Assembly (NCBI GenBank): GCA_050734135.1
Contig: JBOHUG010000009.1
Span: 61,288 to 125,287, forward strand
Source: Bog-877 sp050734135
GTDB lineage: Bacteria; Chloroflexota; Dormibacteria; Aeolococcales; Bog-877
DNA: 64,000 bases
Direction of reading: 5' to 3'
Under the pieces are notes generated by a model. The model worked only from the letters and a program-made list of their open reading frames with translations, was not told the origin of the DNA and did not search any database. This document shows positions 44,478 through 52,864 of this stretch, piece after piece. The position numbers were made by a program, and so were the translations under genes. Position 1 is the stretch's first letter. Each line of letters starts with the position of its first letter.

Positions 44478-45573
44478 CCGGGCGCCCCAGTCTCGGAGAC
44501 TCGGTCTCCCTTGATTTCTGGAAGATGAAGCCTCCCCTCCGCCAAATCCTCCAGAGCAGCAGCCCCAAGGCCAAGACCAACAGAGCAAGCGCCACCGCCA
44601 GGATTCGGCGGTGGCCGAAGACGGCTAGCCCCAGGCATCCCAGGATCGCCGTCACCAGGTAGAAGGTGAAGGCGGTCTCCCGTGGGGAGAGTCCGAGAGC
44701 CAGCAGGCGATGGTGCAGATGGCGAGCGTCAGCGTGCGCGAAACCGACCCCCTGGCGACGGCGCCGGAGGATGGCGAAGGCGGTGTCACCGATAGGCAGC
44801 GCCAGCGCCAGGACCGGCACGAAGAGCGCCAACGCCACCGTCACCTTGGCAACTCCCAGGATCGTGATGATCCCGACCAACATGCCCAAAAGATGGCTGC
44901 CGGAGTCCCCCATAAAGATCCGCGCCGGGGCGAAGTTGAACACCAGGAAGCCCAGGCAGCAGCCGATCAGCGCCGACGAGAGCAGGATCACCCCTCCCTG
45001 GCTGGGCTCGACGCCGAGACGGTTCACCGCCGCCAGATAGAGGACGCCACCAACGATGGCGACGACCCCGGCAGCCAGGCCGTCCACTCCGTCCAGCAGG
45101 TTGATCGAGTTCTGCATGCCCATGAGCCAGATCATGGTGATGGGGATGGACGCCAAAGCCAAGCGGATGGCCAAACCGGGCAGATTGACGGAGTTGATGC
45201 TGATGGCGAAGAGCCAGGCGACTGCGAGAGAGCAGAGTGCCTGGATCACCAGCTTGGTCCAGTAGGGCAGGCCAAGGATGTCGTCGGCGGCGAGCAGTCC
45301 CGCCACCACCACGGCGATCACCACGATCTGGAGCCAGTCCTGGACGTCGCGGCCGAAGGTGATCATGGCCACTACGAAGCCGGCCATGATCGCCAGGCCC
45401 CCGAGACGGGCGGTAGGGTGGTCGTGGATATGCCGCCCGCCAGGTTGGGCGACGGCCCCGAGCTTGAAGCTGAGCCACCGGACTGGGGGCACGGAGGCGA
45501 TCGTCACCACCACCGCCACTGCCATGATGGGAAGAGCGCTGAGGAAGTGGTCGCTGATGGTGGGCACGGTCAA
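44470..45573 (-). CDS. Undecaprenyl-phosphate GlcNAc-1-phosphate transferase (WecA/TagO type)
   Basis: A 367-residue polytopic PNPT-family enzyme with about ten TMs. Catalytic signatures are AADDILGLPYWTK (DDxxx), the NSINLLDGVDGLAAG magnesium/nucleotide site, FMGDSGSHLLG, and DARHLHHRLL (the HxxHR-like loop). The reaction moves GlcNAc-1-P from UDP-GlcNAc to undecaprenyl phosphate, starting wall teichoic acid or another surface glycan. It overlaps murA by eight bases. MraY is unlikely because the UDP-MurNAc-specific motifs are absent. Confidence 0.9.
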   Translation of the reverse strand: MTVPTISDHFLSALPIMAVAVVVTIASVPPVRWLSFKLGAVAQPGGRHIHDHPTARLGGLAIMAGFVVAMITFGRDVQDWLQIVVIAVVVAGLLAADDILGLPYWTKLVIQALCSLAVAWLFAISINSVNLPGLAIRLALASIPITMIWLMGMQNSINLLDGVDGLAAGVVAIVGGVLYLAAVNRLGVEPSQGGVILLSSALIGCCLGFLVFNFAPARIFMGDSGSHLLGMLVGIITILGVAKVTVALALFVPVLALALPIGDTAFAILRRRRQGVGFAHADARHLHHRLLALGLSPRETAFTFYLVTAILGCLGLAVFGHRRILAVALALLVLALGLLLWRIWRRGGFIFQKSRETESPRLGRPDV

Positions 45574-45581
45574 CGCCGCGG

Positions 45582-46841
45582 TCAGAGGTACGGCAGGGGG
45601 AAGGCCTCACACAGGGCTCGCGCCCGAGCCGCCACCTCGCGTTCGATCGCGGCATCGCCGAGGTTGTGGATGGTTCGCGAGATCATCGAGGCGATCTCAT
45701 CCATCTGCTCGAGCCCCATTCCCCGAGTGGTGACCGCGGGGGTCCCGAGCCGGATCCCGCTGGGATTGAACTTGCTCGCCTCATCGAACGGGATCGAGTT
45801 TCGATTGACCGTGATCCCCGCCCGGTCGAACACTTCCTGAACCTGCCGACCCGTGAGTCCCAGGGGACGGAGGTCGATCAGCATGAGGTGGTTGTCGGTA
45901 CCCCCACTCACTAGCCGCAGCTCCTCCGCCAACAGCCCACCCGCCAGCCGCTGGGAATTCGCCACCACCCGCTGGGCGTAACCCGCCATCTCCGGATCGC
46001 CCCAGGCCCGCAGGGCCGCCGCCTTGCCGGCGATGGCGTGGAGCAGCGGGCCGCCCTGGGCTCCAGGGAAGACCGCCTTGTCGATCGCCTTGGCATGCAG
46101 TTCGGGCGAGAGGATCATCCCTCCCCAGGGCCCGCGCAGGGTCTTGTGCGTGGTCAGAGTGACCACGTCGGCGTGAGGTACCGGGCTCGGATGCGCGTGG
46201 CCCGCTACCAGTCCCGCGAAATGGGCCATGTCAACCATCAGCAGCGCGTCCACCTCGTGCGCGATCTCCGCCAGCTTCGGGAAATCAAAGGTTCGGGGGT
46301 AGGCGCTGGCGCCCGCGACCAGGACCTTGGGGTGGACCTCCTGGGCCCGCCGCCGAACCTCGTCGTAGTCCAGTTGTTCGGTATCCCGGCTGACCCCGTA
46401 GAACTCGGCGTGATAGAAGATCCCGCTGAAGCTGACCGGCGAGCCGTGGGTCAGATGCCCACCGTGGCTCAGATCCAGCCCCAAGATGGTGTCACCCGGC
46501 TGAAGAAAGGCCATGTAGGCCGCCATGTTGGCCGAGCTTCCACAGTGGGGTTGGACGTTGGCATGCTCGGCACCGAACAGATCGCAGGCGCGCTCTTGGG
46601 CCAACGTCTCGATCTGATCGACCACCTGGCAGCCGCCGTAGTACCGCTTCCCAGGCGTCCCCTCCGCGTATTTGTTGGTCAGCCAGGAGCCCACGGCCTC
46701 CAGGACCGCGGGGCTGGCGACGTTCTCGGAAGGGATCAACTCCAGGGTGTACCGCTGGCGATCCAGCTCGGACTCCAAGAGCGCGGCGAGCTGGGGGTCC
46801 GCTTGGTGCAGGGCACTGAGCCGCTTCTCTGCAATCGCCAT
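45582..46841 (-). CDS. glyA: Serine hydroxymethyltransferase
   Basis: PLP enzyme that converts serine and tetrahydrofolate to glycine and methylene-THF, 419 residues. It has ELIPSENVASPAVLEA, NKYAEGTPGKRYYGGC, VQPHCGSSANMAAY, and the PLP-lysine motif VTLTTHKTLRGPWGG. Length is typical. It starts at ATG 46841, one base after the tsaC-like stop. No riboswitch is seen before it. Confidence 0.97.
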   Translation of the reverse strand: MAIAEKRLSALHQADPQLAALLESELDRQRYTLELIPSENVASPAVLEAVGSWLTNKYAEGTPGKRYYGGCQVVDQIETLAQERACDLFGAEHANVQPHCGSSANMAAYMAFLQPGDTILGLDLSHGGHLTHGSPVSFSGIFYHAEFYGVSRDTEQLDYDEVRRRAQEVHPKVLVAGASAYPRTFDFPKLAEIAHEVDALLMVDMAHFAGLVAGHAHPSPVPHADVVTLTTHKTLRGPWGGMILSPELHAKAIDKAVFPGAQGGPLLHAIAGKAAALRAWGDPEMAGYAQRVVANSQRLAGGLLAEELRLVSGGTDNHLMLIDLRPLGLTGRQVQEVFDRAGITVNRNSIPFDEASKFNPSGIRLGTPAVTTRGMGLEQMDEIASMISRTIHNLGDAAIEREVAARARALCEAFPLPYL

Positions 46842-46842
46842 C

Positions 46843-47481
46843 TCAGTCCCTCCGAATCCCAGGGCTCCGGTCCGGCATCGAGACCCCTAGCTCGCGGGCG
46901 CTAAGCCCGCCCTCTCGAAGCAGGACTGGCTCTTCCCGAGTGAGGTCGAGTATAGATGAGGGTAGGACCGCCATCGGCTCACCGCCGGTGTCCTGCAGAG
47001 CGCCTGCGAGACCAGGCAGGCGCCGGAGGGCCGTACAGCCGTCAAGCGCGGGAGGCTCTCCGTGCCGGTTGGCACTGGTGGTAGCTAAGGGGCCGCAGCG
47101 GCGCAAGAGCTCCAGCGCCAGTGGATGGGCGGGAATCCTGACCCCCACCGTGCCTCCGCTACGCAGAGCGACACCTGGTCGGCGAGCCGCGACGATCAGA
47201 GTGAGTGGGCCCGGCCAGTGCGATCGGATCAGCTTCGCGGCGTTCGGGGGCCACTTGACAAACCGTTCCATCTCCCCCGAACTGGCAGCCATCAGAATCA
47301 GTGGCTGGGTCTCCGGCCGACGTTTGATCTGGAAGAGACGAGCAATGGCCTTGCGGTCTACGGCGGAAGCGCCGATGCCGAAGACCGTGTCCGTCGGGAA
47401 CCCGATCACACCACCTGCGGCGAGGGCGAAAGCCGCCAGTTCGACGCCTCCAGCGTCGCCTGGCCAGAGCACCCCTCTCAT
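46843..47481 (-). CDS. tsaC: L-threonylcarbamoyladenylate synthase (TsaC/Sua5/YwlC type)
   Basis: A 212-residue YrdC-domain enzyme that makes threonylcarbamoyl-AMP for the t6A tRNA modification. Visible motifs are GGVIGFPTDTVFGIGA, IKRRPETQPL, WPGPLTLIV, VGVRIPAHP and ATTSANRHGEPP. I choose ATG 47481, overlapping the prmC stop as ATGA; the longer upstream frame lies inside prmC. The prmC-tsaC pairing is common in Gram-positives. Confidence 0.93.
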   Translation of the reverse strand: MRGVLWPGDAGGVELAAFALAAGGVIGFPTDTVFGIGASAVDRKAIARLFQIKRRPETQPLILMAASSGEMERFVKWPPNAAKLIRSHWPGPLTLIVAARRPGVALRSGGTVGVRIPAHPLALELLRRCGPLATTSANRHGEPPALDGCTALRRLPGLAGALQDTGGEPMAVLPSSILDLTREEPVLLREGGLSARELGVSMPDRSPGIRRD

Positions 47482-48353
47482 CTCAAAGTGACTTCCAGCA
47501 CCCGGTCGCGGCCGCTGAGGTCGGAGTGAGTGGACAGAGCCGCATCCGGCCAGGATGCGCGGCAGATCCGGCCCACCTCGTGGATGCGGAAAGGATCGCA
47601 CTCGAGCAGGATCTTGGTGCCGTGCGCCACCACCGGCGAGACCGCCGGGATCAAGTCGCGGTAGCAGGAGAGCCCGTCTGACCCGCCGTCTAGAGCGGAT
47701 CGAGGCTCGAAGTCGCGGACCGAGCGTTCCAGCAGTTGCCACTCCGCTGTCGTCAAGTACGGTGGGTTACTCAAAACCAGGGCGTAGGGGCCCCGCTCAC
47801 TAACCGGCGTGACCCAGTCGCCCTGATGCAGGCTGACCTGACCCCCCACCTCGTGGCGGGCCACATTGCGGGCCGCTACCTCAATCGCGTCCGCGTAGCG
47901 ATCGGTGGCGTCAGCTATCACGTTCCCAGCTCGGGACGCCAGAGAGACCGCGATACAGCCACTTCCGGTGCCAAGATCCAGCACCTTTAACGGGAGCGTA
48001 CCGCCAGAGGCGAACTCCAGAGCCAACTCGACTAGGAGTTCCGTCTCCGGTCGGGGGACCAACACCGACCCAGAAACCGAAAAGCTGAGACCGAAGAATT
48101 CCTTCTCTCCGGTGAGATACGCGACAGGACACCCCCTCGCGCGACGGCGCAGGAGAACCCGCACCGACTCAAGTTCCGACTCCTCGAGCGGCCGCTCGAA
48201 CTGAAGATAGAGATCCAGCCGTGAGAGGCCGAGCGAGTGACCCACCAGCAACTCAGCCTCCAGCCTGGAACTTGTGACGCCAACCGAGCTAAGGTAGGCG
48301 GTGGAGCTCCGCAGCACCTGGATCACGGGCAAGGCTGAGGGTGTTTCCGTCAT
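47478..48353 (-). CDS. prmC: Release factor glutamine methyltransferase
   Basis: Methylates the GGQ glutamine of RF1/RF2, including the prfB product in this window. The 291-residue protein has an N-terminal helical domain with SRLEAELLVGHSLGLSRLDLYL and a Rossmann methyltransferase domain with VPRPETELLVE, LDLGTGSGCIAVSLA and the catalytic LSNPPYLT. The start ATG 48353 follows the usual PrmC beginning; upstream in-frame codons give non-family sequence. prfA, the common neighbour, is not adjacent; a Tad minor-pilin cluster diverges instead. Confidence 0.95.
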   Translation of the reverse strand: MTETPSALPVIQVLRSSTAYLSSVGVTSSRLEAELLVGHSLGLSRLDLYLQFERPLEESELESVRVLLRRRARGCPVAYLTGEKEFFGLSFSVSGSVLVPRPETELLVELALEFASGGTLPLKVLDLGTGSGCIAVSLASRAGNVIADATDRYADAIEVAARNVARHEVGGQVSLHQGDWVTPVSERGPYALVLSNPPYLTTAEWQLLERSVRDFEPRSALDGGSDGLSCYRDLIPAVSPVVAHGTKILLECDPFRIHEVGRICRASWPDAALSTHSDLSGRDRVLEVTLR

Positions 48354-48431
48354 CTCAGGGCTGCTTGACACCTCCGGTGCAGAGAGCGGACATAACGAAG
48401 TCGTGACACACCCTTCACACCCTTGAATGGT

Positions 48432-48450
48432 TGGGGGAGGGCTTCCCCCA
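48432..48450. other. GC hairpin in the prmC-tadE divergent gap
   Basis: TGGGGGA (48432-48438) pairs perfectly with TCCCCCA (48444-48450) around a five-base loop. It ends 20 bases before the tadE ATG, so it would form in the tadE leader and could affect ribosome access, or be an operator between the divergent genes. No U tract follows on either strand. Confidence 0.35.
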
Positions 48451-48470
48451 GCTACCCTGACGCTACACAA

Positions 48471-48938
48471 ATGGCTTTATTCCAAGTCGCCCCAGTATCC
48501 GGACCTCCCCTCAGGCGGCGCTATCGCCGGGCTGGTCGGCATGGTCAAGCTGTGGTCGAGTTCGCCCTAGTTCTGCCGGTGGCAATCTTGCTGCTTTCCC
48601 TAGCGGCGACCGGAGGACAGATGCTCGTGACCACCATCAACCTGACTCAGGCCGCTCGTTTCGCAGCGATCTCCGTTGAAGGCGACTCGGCCGACACCAC
48701 GACATTTGTGGATAGCACGGCCATGCAGGCTGCGGACCAAAACGAAGGAGGTGCCGGCGCTATCACCTGCAGCGGGTCCACCGCCTGCGCCTCGGTCTCG
48801 TACCCGAACGGCACCGAGTTTCCTGACCAACAGCTGGCCGTGGTGACCCTCACGGAGTCAGTCCAGCCGTACATTCCGCTCTTCCCGAAGATTACCGTGA
48901 GCGGAACCGCGACGGCTCAGGCGACGGGTTCATCCTGA
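48471..48938 (+). CDS. tadE: TadE-like minor pseudopilin
   Basis: A 155-residue protein with a basic N-terminus and the TadE motif GQAVVEFALVLPVAILLLSLAATG (about 25-47), a type IV-like cleavage and TM segment with Glu at the fifth position, then an exported region with a Cys pair (TCSGSTAC). TadE/F proteins are minor pilins processed by the prepilin peptidase. ATG 48471 is chosen; it has no clear Shine-Dalgarno. The stop overlaps the next start (TGATG). Confidence 0.85.
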   Translation: MALFQVAPVSGPPLRRRYRRAGRHGQAVVEFALVLPVAILLLSLAATGGQMLVTTINLTQAARFAAISVEGDSADTTTFVDSTAMQAADQNEGGAGAITCSGSTACASVSYPNGTEFPDQQLAVVTLTESVQPYIPLFPKITVSGTATAQATGSS

Positions 48939-50971
48939 TGTGGAGTTGGCGCGGCACGCTCGCTTCCCGGAACCGGCGCCGACCCGGCCCACGGGGCCAG
49001 GTCATGGTGCTCTTCGCGATCAGCCTCTTGGTGCTAGTTGTCGCCGTCGGCGTTGCCGTCGACGGAGGCTATGGACTTTTCGAGTACCGCCAAGCCCAGA
49101 ATGCTGCGGACTTTGCCTCCGTAGGTGCGGCCACTGAACTGCTCGCAAATTGCGGGGGTGCCGGGCCCATCATGACTAATTACCAGGTCGCTGCGGTCCT
49201 CGATGACCTGGTATCGAAGAACTCGCCGTCGACGGCCATCCCCGGAGGGTGGACAGCGTACTACCTCGATAGTACAGGGAATACGCTGACATCCCCTCCC
49301 AGCACCAACCCCATCTATGTCGACACCCCGGGGACCGACACCCCAGCCAGCGGCAACGCGCCGATTGGTGCTTGTGGCGTGTACGTCACTGTGACGCCTC
49401 AGTGGCCCGCGTTTCTGACGCAGCTCATCGGCTTCACCAAGCTTAAGACGGCGGCTTCCGCCGCTGCCGTAAACGCGATCACCAAGGGCGACGGGACTCT
49501 TACCGCTATCGCGGCCCTCGGCGAGCATGGCGCCCACACCATTTTTGAAGGTGGCAGCGGGTCCTTCAATGTTACCGGCACCATCTATGACAATAGCGAC
49601 GGCTGGCTGACGACTGGCAAGGGCACTTGGTCCGGCTCAAACGGCGAAGTTGACGTCATCGACGGCAAGCAGGCCGGCACTATGAACGTACAAGGTGACA
49701 TCCTGTCTTATGTCGGGAACCCCTTCGACCACTGTTTCAGCGGGGGGGACCAAGTTCACACGGCGAACACGATGGCCTGCGATGTCAACACCAGCACCAA
49801 GATTACCTATCTTGGGTGGGAAGGGAATCAGGGCTCAGGGCCAGGTGGCAAGCAGCAGTCCGCCGACCCACTGAACACGGACCCGGGTCCGCCCCCTGCC
49901 GATGATGCTTTCTGCGGAACCCAGTCGATCACACAGAGCACATACTCCGCTACCTCAGGGGCGTCCCCGATCGATGAAGGCGGCATTGAGACATACATGC
50001 CCGGGATCTACACCTACCCCGTCGTTGTGACCGGTAATGCAGAGTTTTACAACTGCAGCCAGGAGCTCAATCCAACTGATGCCAGTAGCTTGGCGACGCA
50101 GAGCGCCACAGCAGGGGAGTATTACTTTGAAGATGGCGTCGCCCTCGACCCCGGCTCGGGTGACACCGTGAACGGTACCGGTGTCTTGTTCGTAACGGCC
50201 GAACCCATCCCCGATTCGGCTGGCGGGACTTACGCCAACAACACCGGTGACGGGGAGCCGCCGATCGGCAACGGTAGTGGGGAGTGCGACCTCGAACTGA
50301 CTTACGAAACCTGTGGTAACTCCTACACGACGTCTCCCGGTCCCGACTGCAACGGAGGTGAGCCGGCCCCGGTGACACTGCAAGCTGCGGGGACCAACTG
50401 CAATGCAGTCACTGACGCCGCTAACAGCGTGGCGAATCAGGGGCTCAACTATTCACTCGAGATCGGGGGGAAGGGGACTGTGAATCTTCTGTGCTCGGTC
50501 GGGACGAGTTTCCCCTGGACTGACTTCGTAACGTGGCAGCTGACTCCCGTTAGCGGGCAGCCGATCGCAGCCGCGAATACCGGCCTCGACGGGGAGCTCG
50601 GGGACACGGCGACCATCAACCTGAACGGGATCATGTATAACAACAGCGTGCAGGTAGGCCAAGATTTGTTCGATACTCTCGGCGAGTCCTCGAAATACGT
50701 TCCTCAGTATTGGGATGGTAACGCCGGGATCCCCTACCTACCGGGAGGAATGCTGCTGGCCGGATACGGTGTCGCTGGGGGCGCCTACGGCACTGGCTTC
50801 ACCTGTGGCAATGTCACTACCGGGTACTCGGGGAGTGGCTGCAAGATAACCCTGACCGGGCTCGCAGTGACGGACGAGTTTCAGACCGAAGGTTATAGCG
50901 ACTTCACGATCTTGGGCAGCACTTACAAGCTCCCAGGAATTCAGGGTACCGGCGCGATCTTGACGCAGTAA
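48938..50971 (+). CDS. TadG-like surface protein of the Tad system
   Basis: A 677-residue protein with a short basic N-terminus, GQVMVLFAISLLVLVVAVGVAVDGG (about 20-44) and the TadG/TadE hallmark YRQAQNAADFASVGAA right after the TM. The remaining 600 residues are Gly/Thr/Asn-rich, with several Cys, and look like an exported beta-rich domain. TadG often has a von Willebrand A domain, but no DxSxS MIDAS motif is visible here. The domain after residue 180 (VTGTIYDNSDGW) suggests a different fold. Likely a pilus-associated adhesin or anchor. It follows tadE by overlap. Confidence 0.8.
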   Translation: MWSWRGTLASRNRRRPGPRGQVMVLFAISLLVLVVAVGVAVDGGYGLFEYRQAQNAADFASVGAATELLANCGGAGPIMTNYQVAAVLDDLVSKNSPSTAIPGGWTAYYLDSTGNTLTSPPSTNPIYVDTPGTDTPASGNAPIGACGVYVTVTPQWPAFLTQLIGFTKLKTAASAAAVNAITKGDGTLTAIAALGEHGAHTIFEGGSGSFNVTGTIYDNSDGWLTTGKGTWSGSNGEVDVIDGKQAGTMNVQGDILSYVGNPFDHCFSGGDQVHTANTMACDVNTSTKITYLGWEGNQGSGPGGKQQSADPLNTDPGPPPADDAFCGTQSITQSTYSATSGASPIDEGGIETYMPGIYTYPVVVTGNAEFYNCSQELNPTDASSLATQSATAGEYYFEDGVALDPGSGDTVNGTGVLFVTAEPIPDSAGGTYANNTGDGEPPIGNGSGECDLELTYETCGNSYTTSPGPDCNGGEPAPVTLQAAGTNCNAVTDAANSVANQGLNYSLEIGGKGTVNLLCSVGTSFPWTDFVTWQLTPVSGQPIAAANTGLDGELGDTATINLNGIMYNNSVQVGQDLFDTLGESSKYVPQYWDGNAGIPYLPGGMLLAGYGVAGGAYGTGFTCGNVTTGYSGSGCKITLTGLAVTDEFQTEGYSDFTILGSTYKLPGIQGTGAILTQ

Positions 50972-50973
50972 CC

Positions 50974-51504
50974 GTGTGGTACCGAGGACGCGGCCAGAGT
51001 GTCGTCGAGTTTGCGTTGGTTGCACCCATATTCTTCGCCGTGATATTCGGCATCATCGCCGCTGGATGGCTCTTCTTCCAGAACTCCGCAGTATCAAACG
51101 CCGCCCAGGGCGGGGCTCGGGAGTCGTTAGTGGAAGTCCCCTTGGTGCAGAAACCCACAACCGGCGCCTACACGGCGGATGAGTGCGAATCCGGTACGCC
51201 GCGCGCGATCACGGCGGCCGCCCAGCAAGCGGCCAACATTCTCCCGCTGGATCCGAACCCTCTCTGCAATCTCCCAACACCTAACCCTGCCTGCAATTAC
51301 ACCTCCGGCGAGTACGCTGATGCCCTGTCGCAGACAGCAGTAGCGGGAGATGCGTCGATCTGCCTGTTGGTCCAGGGTGGATTTACCACTTGGACGCAGA
51401 TCACCGTTACCGTGGTCTATGTCGCCCACCCTCTGGAACCTCTGCTCGGCAGCTCAGTGGATCTCTCGTCTTCGAGCATTATCACTCCGCAAACGGCGAG
51501 TTAA
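50974..51504 (+). CDS. TadE-like minor pseudopilin, second copy
   Basis: A 176-residue TadE-family protein with GQSVVEFALVAPIFFAVIFGIIAAGWLFF at about 8-36 and NAAQGGARE after it, the usual TadE junction. The exported part contains four cysteines near 72-108 (DECESG, LCNLP, ACNYTSG, ICLL). It starts at GTG 50974, two bases after the TadG-like gene stop, forming a TadE-TadG-TadE triplet. Confidence 0.85.
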   Translation: MWYRGRGQSVVEFALVAPIFFAVIFGIIAAGWLFFQNSAVSNAAQGGARESLVEVPLVQKPTTGAYTADECESGTPRAITAAAQQAANILPLDPNPLCNLPTPNPACNYTSGEYADALSQTAVAGDASICLLVQGGFTTWTQITVTVVYVAHPLEPLLGSSVDLSSSSIITPQTAS

Positions 51505-51958
51505 AGAGCCGGCAACCACGCCTCCGAAGTAGTTGGAGCTGCGGCTGCCTGTCCCGGCCCCTGCCACTCGCGGGTTGAGCCGGGTACGTTTCGCTCCAGT
51601 CAAGGGCGACTGCTGCGGCTGGAGGTCGCTCAGCCGCGGAGTGATCGCTAGTGTCAACTACTGAGAGGGTGCCGCCGGAGAGGTCAAGCCGCCCCGGGTT
51701 CGGTCCCGGAAAACTACATCGGCGAATCGCTCTTCATCGTAGGCGCTCGTTTCAAACTGGAGCCGGTCGCTAACCGCCACGGGCACGGGCACGGCTCCAC
51801 CCCCGAGCGGAGCCGGCGACAACAACGATTCCCGTGCGGGCTGCGGCCACCATGTCGGACCGCTCTCTCGTCCGTGCCTTGCCGAAGGCGCAAGCGAGAG
51901 AGCGGTTCCGGTCCTGAGGCTGCCCCGTCGAAGGAACGCATGTGATACACCGGTGCTC
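51505..51958. other. Intergenic region, no gene seen
   Basis: About 450 bases between the Tad minor-pilin triplet and the LLM gene. It holds a 7-base-pair hairpin (GCGGCTG at 51615-51621 with CAGCCGC at 51631-51637, loop of 9) without a U tract. A minus-strand frame across 51658-52014 looks like chance. A GATACA hexamer at about 51943 is a weak -10 candidate for the LLM gene. Confidence 0.5.
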
Positions 51959-52831
51959 GTGAAACTCGGAGTGGTTTTCCCCCAGACTGAGATCGGCTCC
52001 GATCCAGCAATCATCCGGAACTACGTCGCTGGGGTCGAGGGCCTTGGCTTCGGCCACCTACTTGCCTACGACCACGTCCTGGGAGCGGACCCAGCCTTTC
52101 ACCAGGACTGGCGGGGGCCCTACGACGTTCGGTCCACCTTCCACGAACCGCTGGTGCTGTTCGGCTATCTGGCCGCAATCTCTACTCTCGAGTTGGTTAC
52201 CGGGATCATCGTCCTGCCCCAGCGTCAGACCGCCCTGGTGGCCAAGCAAGCAGCCGAGGTGGACATCCTCTCCCAAGGACGACTCCGGCTGGGGGTCGGA
52301 CTCGGTTGGAACCGGGTCGAGTACGAGGCGCTCGGAAAGGAGTTCACAGATCGGGGCCGGCGGATCGAGGAACAGGTCGGACTCCTGCGTCGACTTTGGA
52401 CGGAGACGAGCGTCAGCCACGATGCCCCCTATGAAAAGGTCAGCGGAGCAGGGCTAGCCCCCTTACCGTTCCAGCGGCCCATTCCCATCTGGTTCGGCGC
52501 CCAGTCAGATGCAGCCCTCCGCCGAGCGGGCCGCCTCGCTGACGGCTGGTTCCCTCAGGCGGCTCTTGGCCCGGACCTGGAACGAGCAAAGGCGCTGGTC
52601 GCCGAGGGTGCGACGGAATCCGGGCGTGACCCATCACGGCTAGGTATGGAAGCTCGGTTGAGCTGGGGAGCGGGCGGGGCCCAAGCGCTGGTCGAGCTGT
52701 CAGGGGAATGGCAGAGCGCGGGAGCTACCCACCTGTCGATCAACACCATGGGCGCCGGACTGAAATCTGGGGAAGATCACCTGGACGCCCTGGCCGAGAC
52801 CGCCGCCGCGCTGGGCTTGGCACGGCTCTAG
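51959..52831 (+). CDS. LLM-class (luciferase-like) oxidoreductase, probably F420-dependent
   Basis: A 290-residue TIM-barrel flavin-type oxidoreductase. It begins KLGVVFPQTEIG, has HLLAYDHVLG, LVTGIIVLPQRQTALVAKQAAEVDILSQGRLRLGVGLGWNRVEYEAL, RRIEEQVGLLRRLW, and IPIWFGAQSDAALRRAGRLADGW, all LLM hallmarks. The set is typical of F420-dependent members of Actinobacteria and Chloroflexota; the substrate is unknown. I start at GTG 51959; GTG 51953 is also in frame. Confidence 0.85.
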   Translation: MKLGVVFPQTEIGSDPAIIRNYVAGVEGLGFGHLLAYDHVLGADPAFHQDWRGPYDVRSTFHEPLVLFGYLAAISTLELVTGIIVLPQRQTALVAKQAAEVDILSQGRLRLGVGLGWNRVEYEALGKEFTDRGRRIEEQVGLLRRLWTETSVSHDAPYEKVSGAGLAPLPFQRPIPIWFGAQSDAALRRAGRLADGWFPQAALGPDLERAKALVAEGATESGRDPSRLGMEARLSWGAGGAQALVELSGEWQSAGATHLSINTMGAGLKSGEDHLDALAETAAALGLARL

Positions 52832-52864
52832 GCCGGAGCCGCTTGCCCCAAGCCGGTCACCAGA

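Noticed and set aside
44710..45840. 376-codon plus-strand frame opposite the WecA/TagO-type gene
   Set aside because: Asp/His/Gln-rich antisense artefact; the minus strand encodes a clear PNPT enzyme.
48365..48370. Perfect TTGACA as -35 for the tadE triplet
   Set aside because: The only -10-like hexamer (CATAAC) is 20 bases away, too far for a normal promoter; kept as undecided.
51658..52014. 118-codon minus-strand frame overlapping the LLM start
   Set aside because: It overlaps a clear LLM gene start and has no recognisable domain; probably chance.
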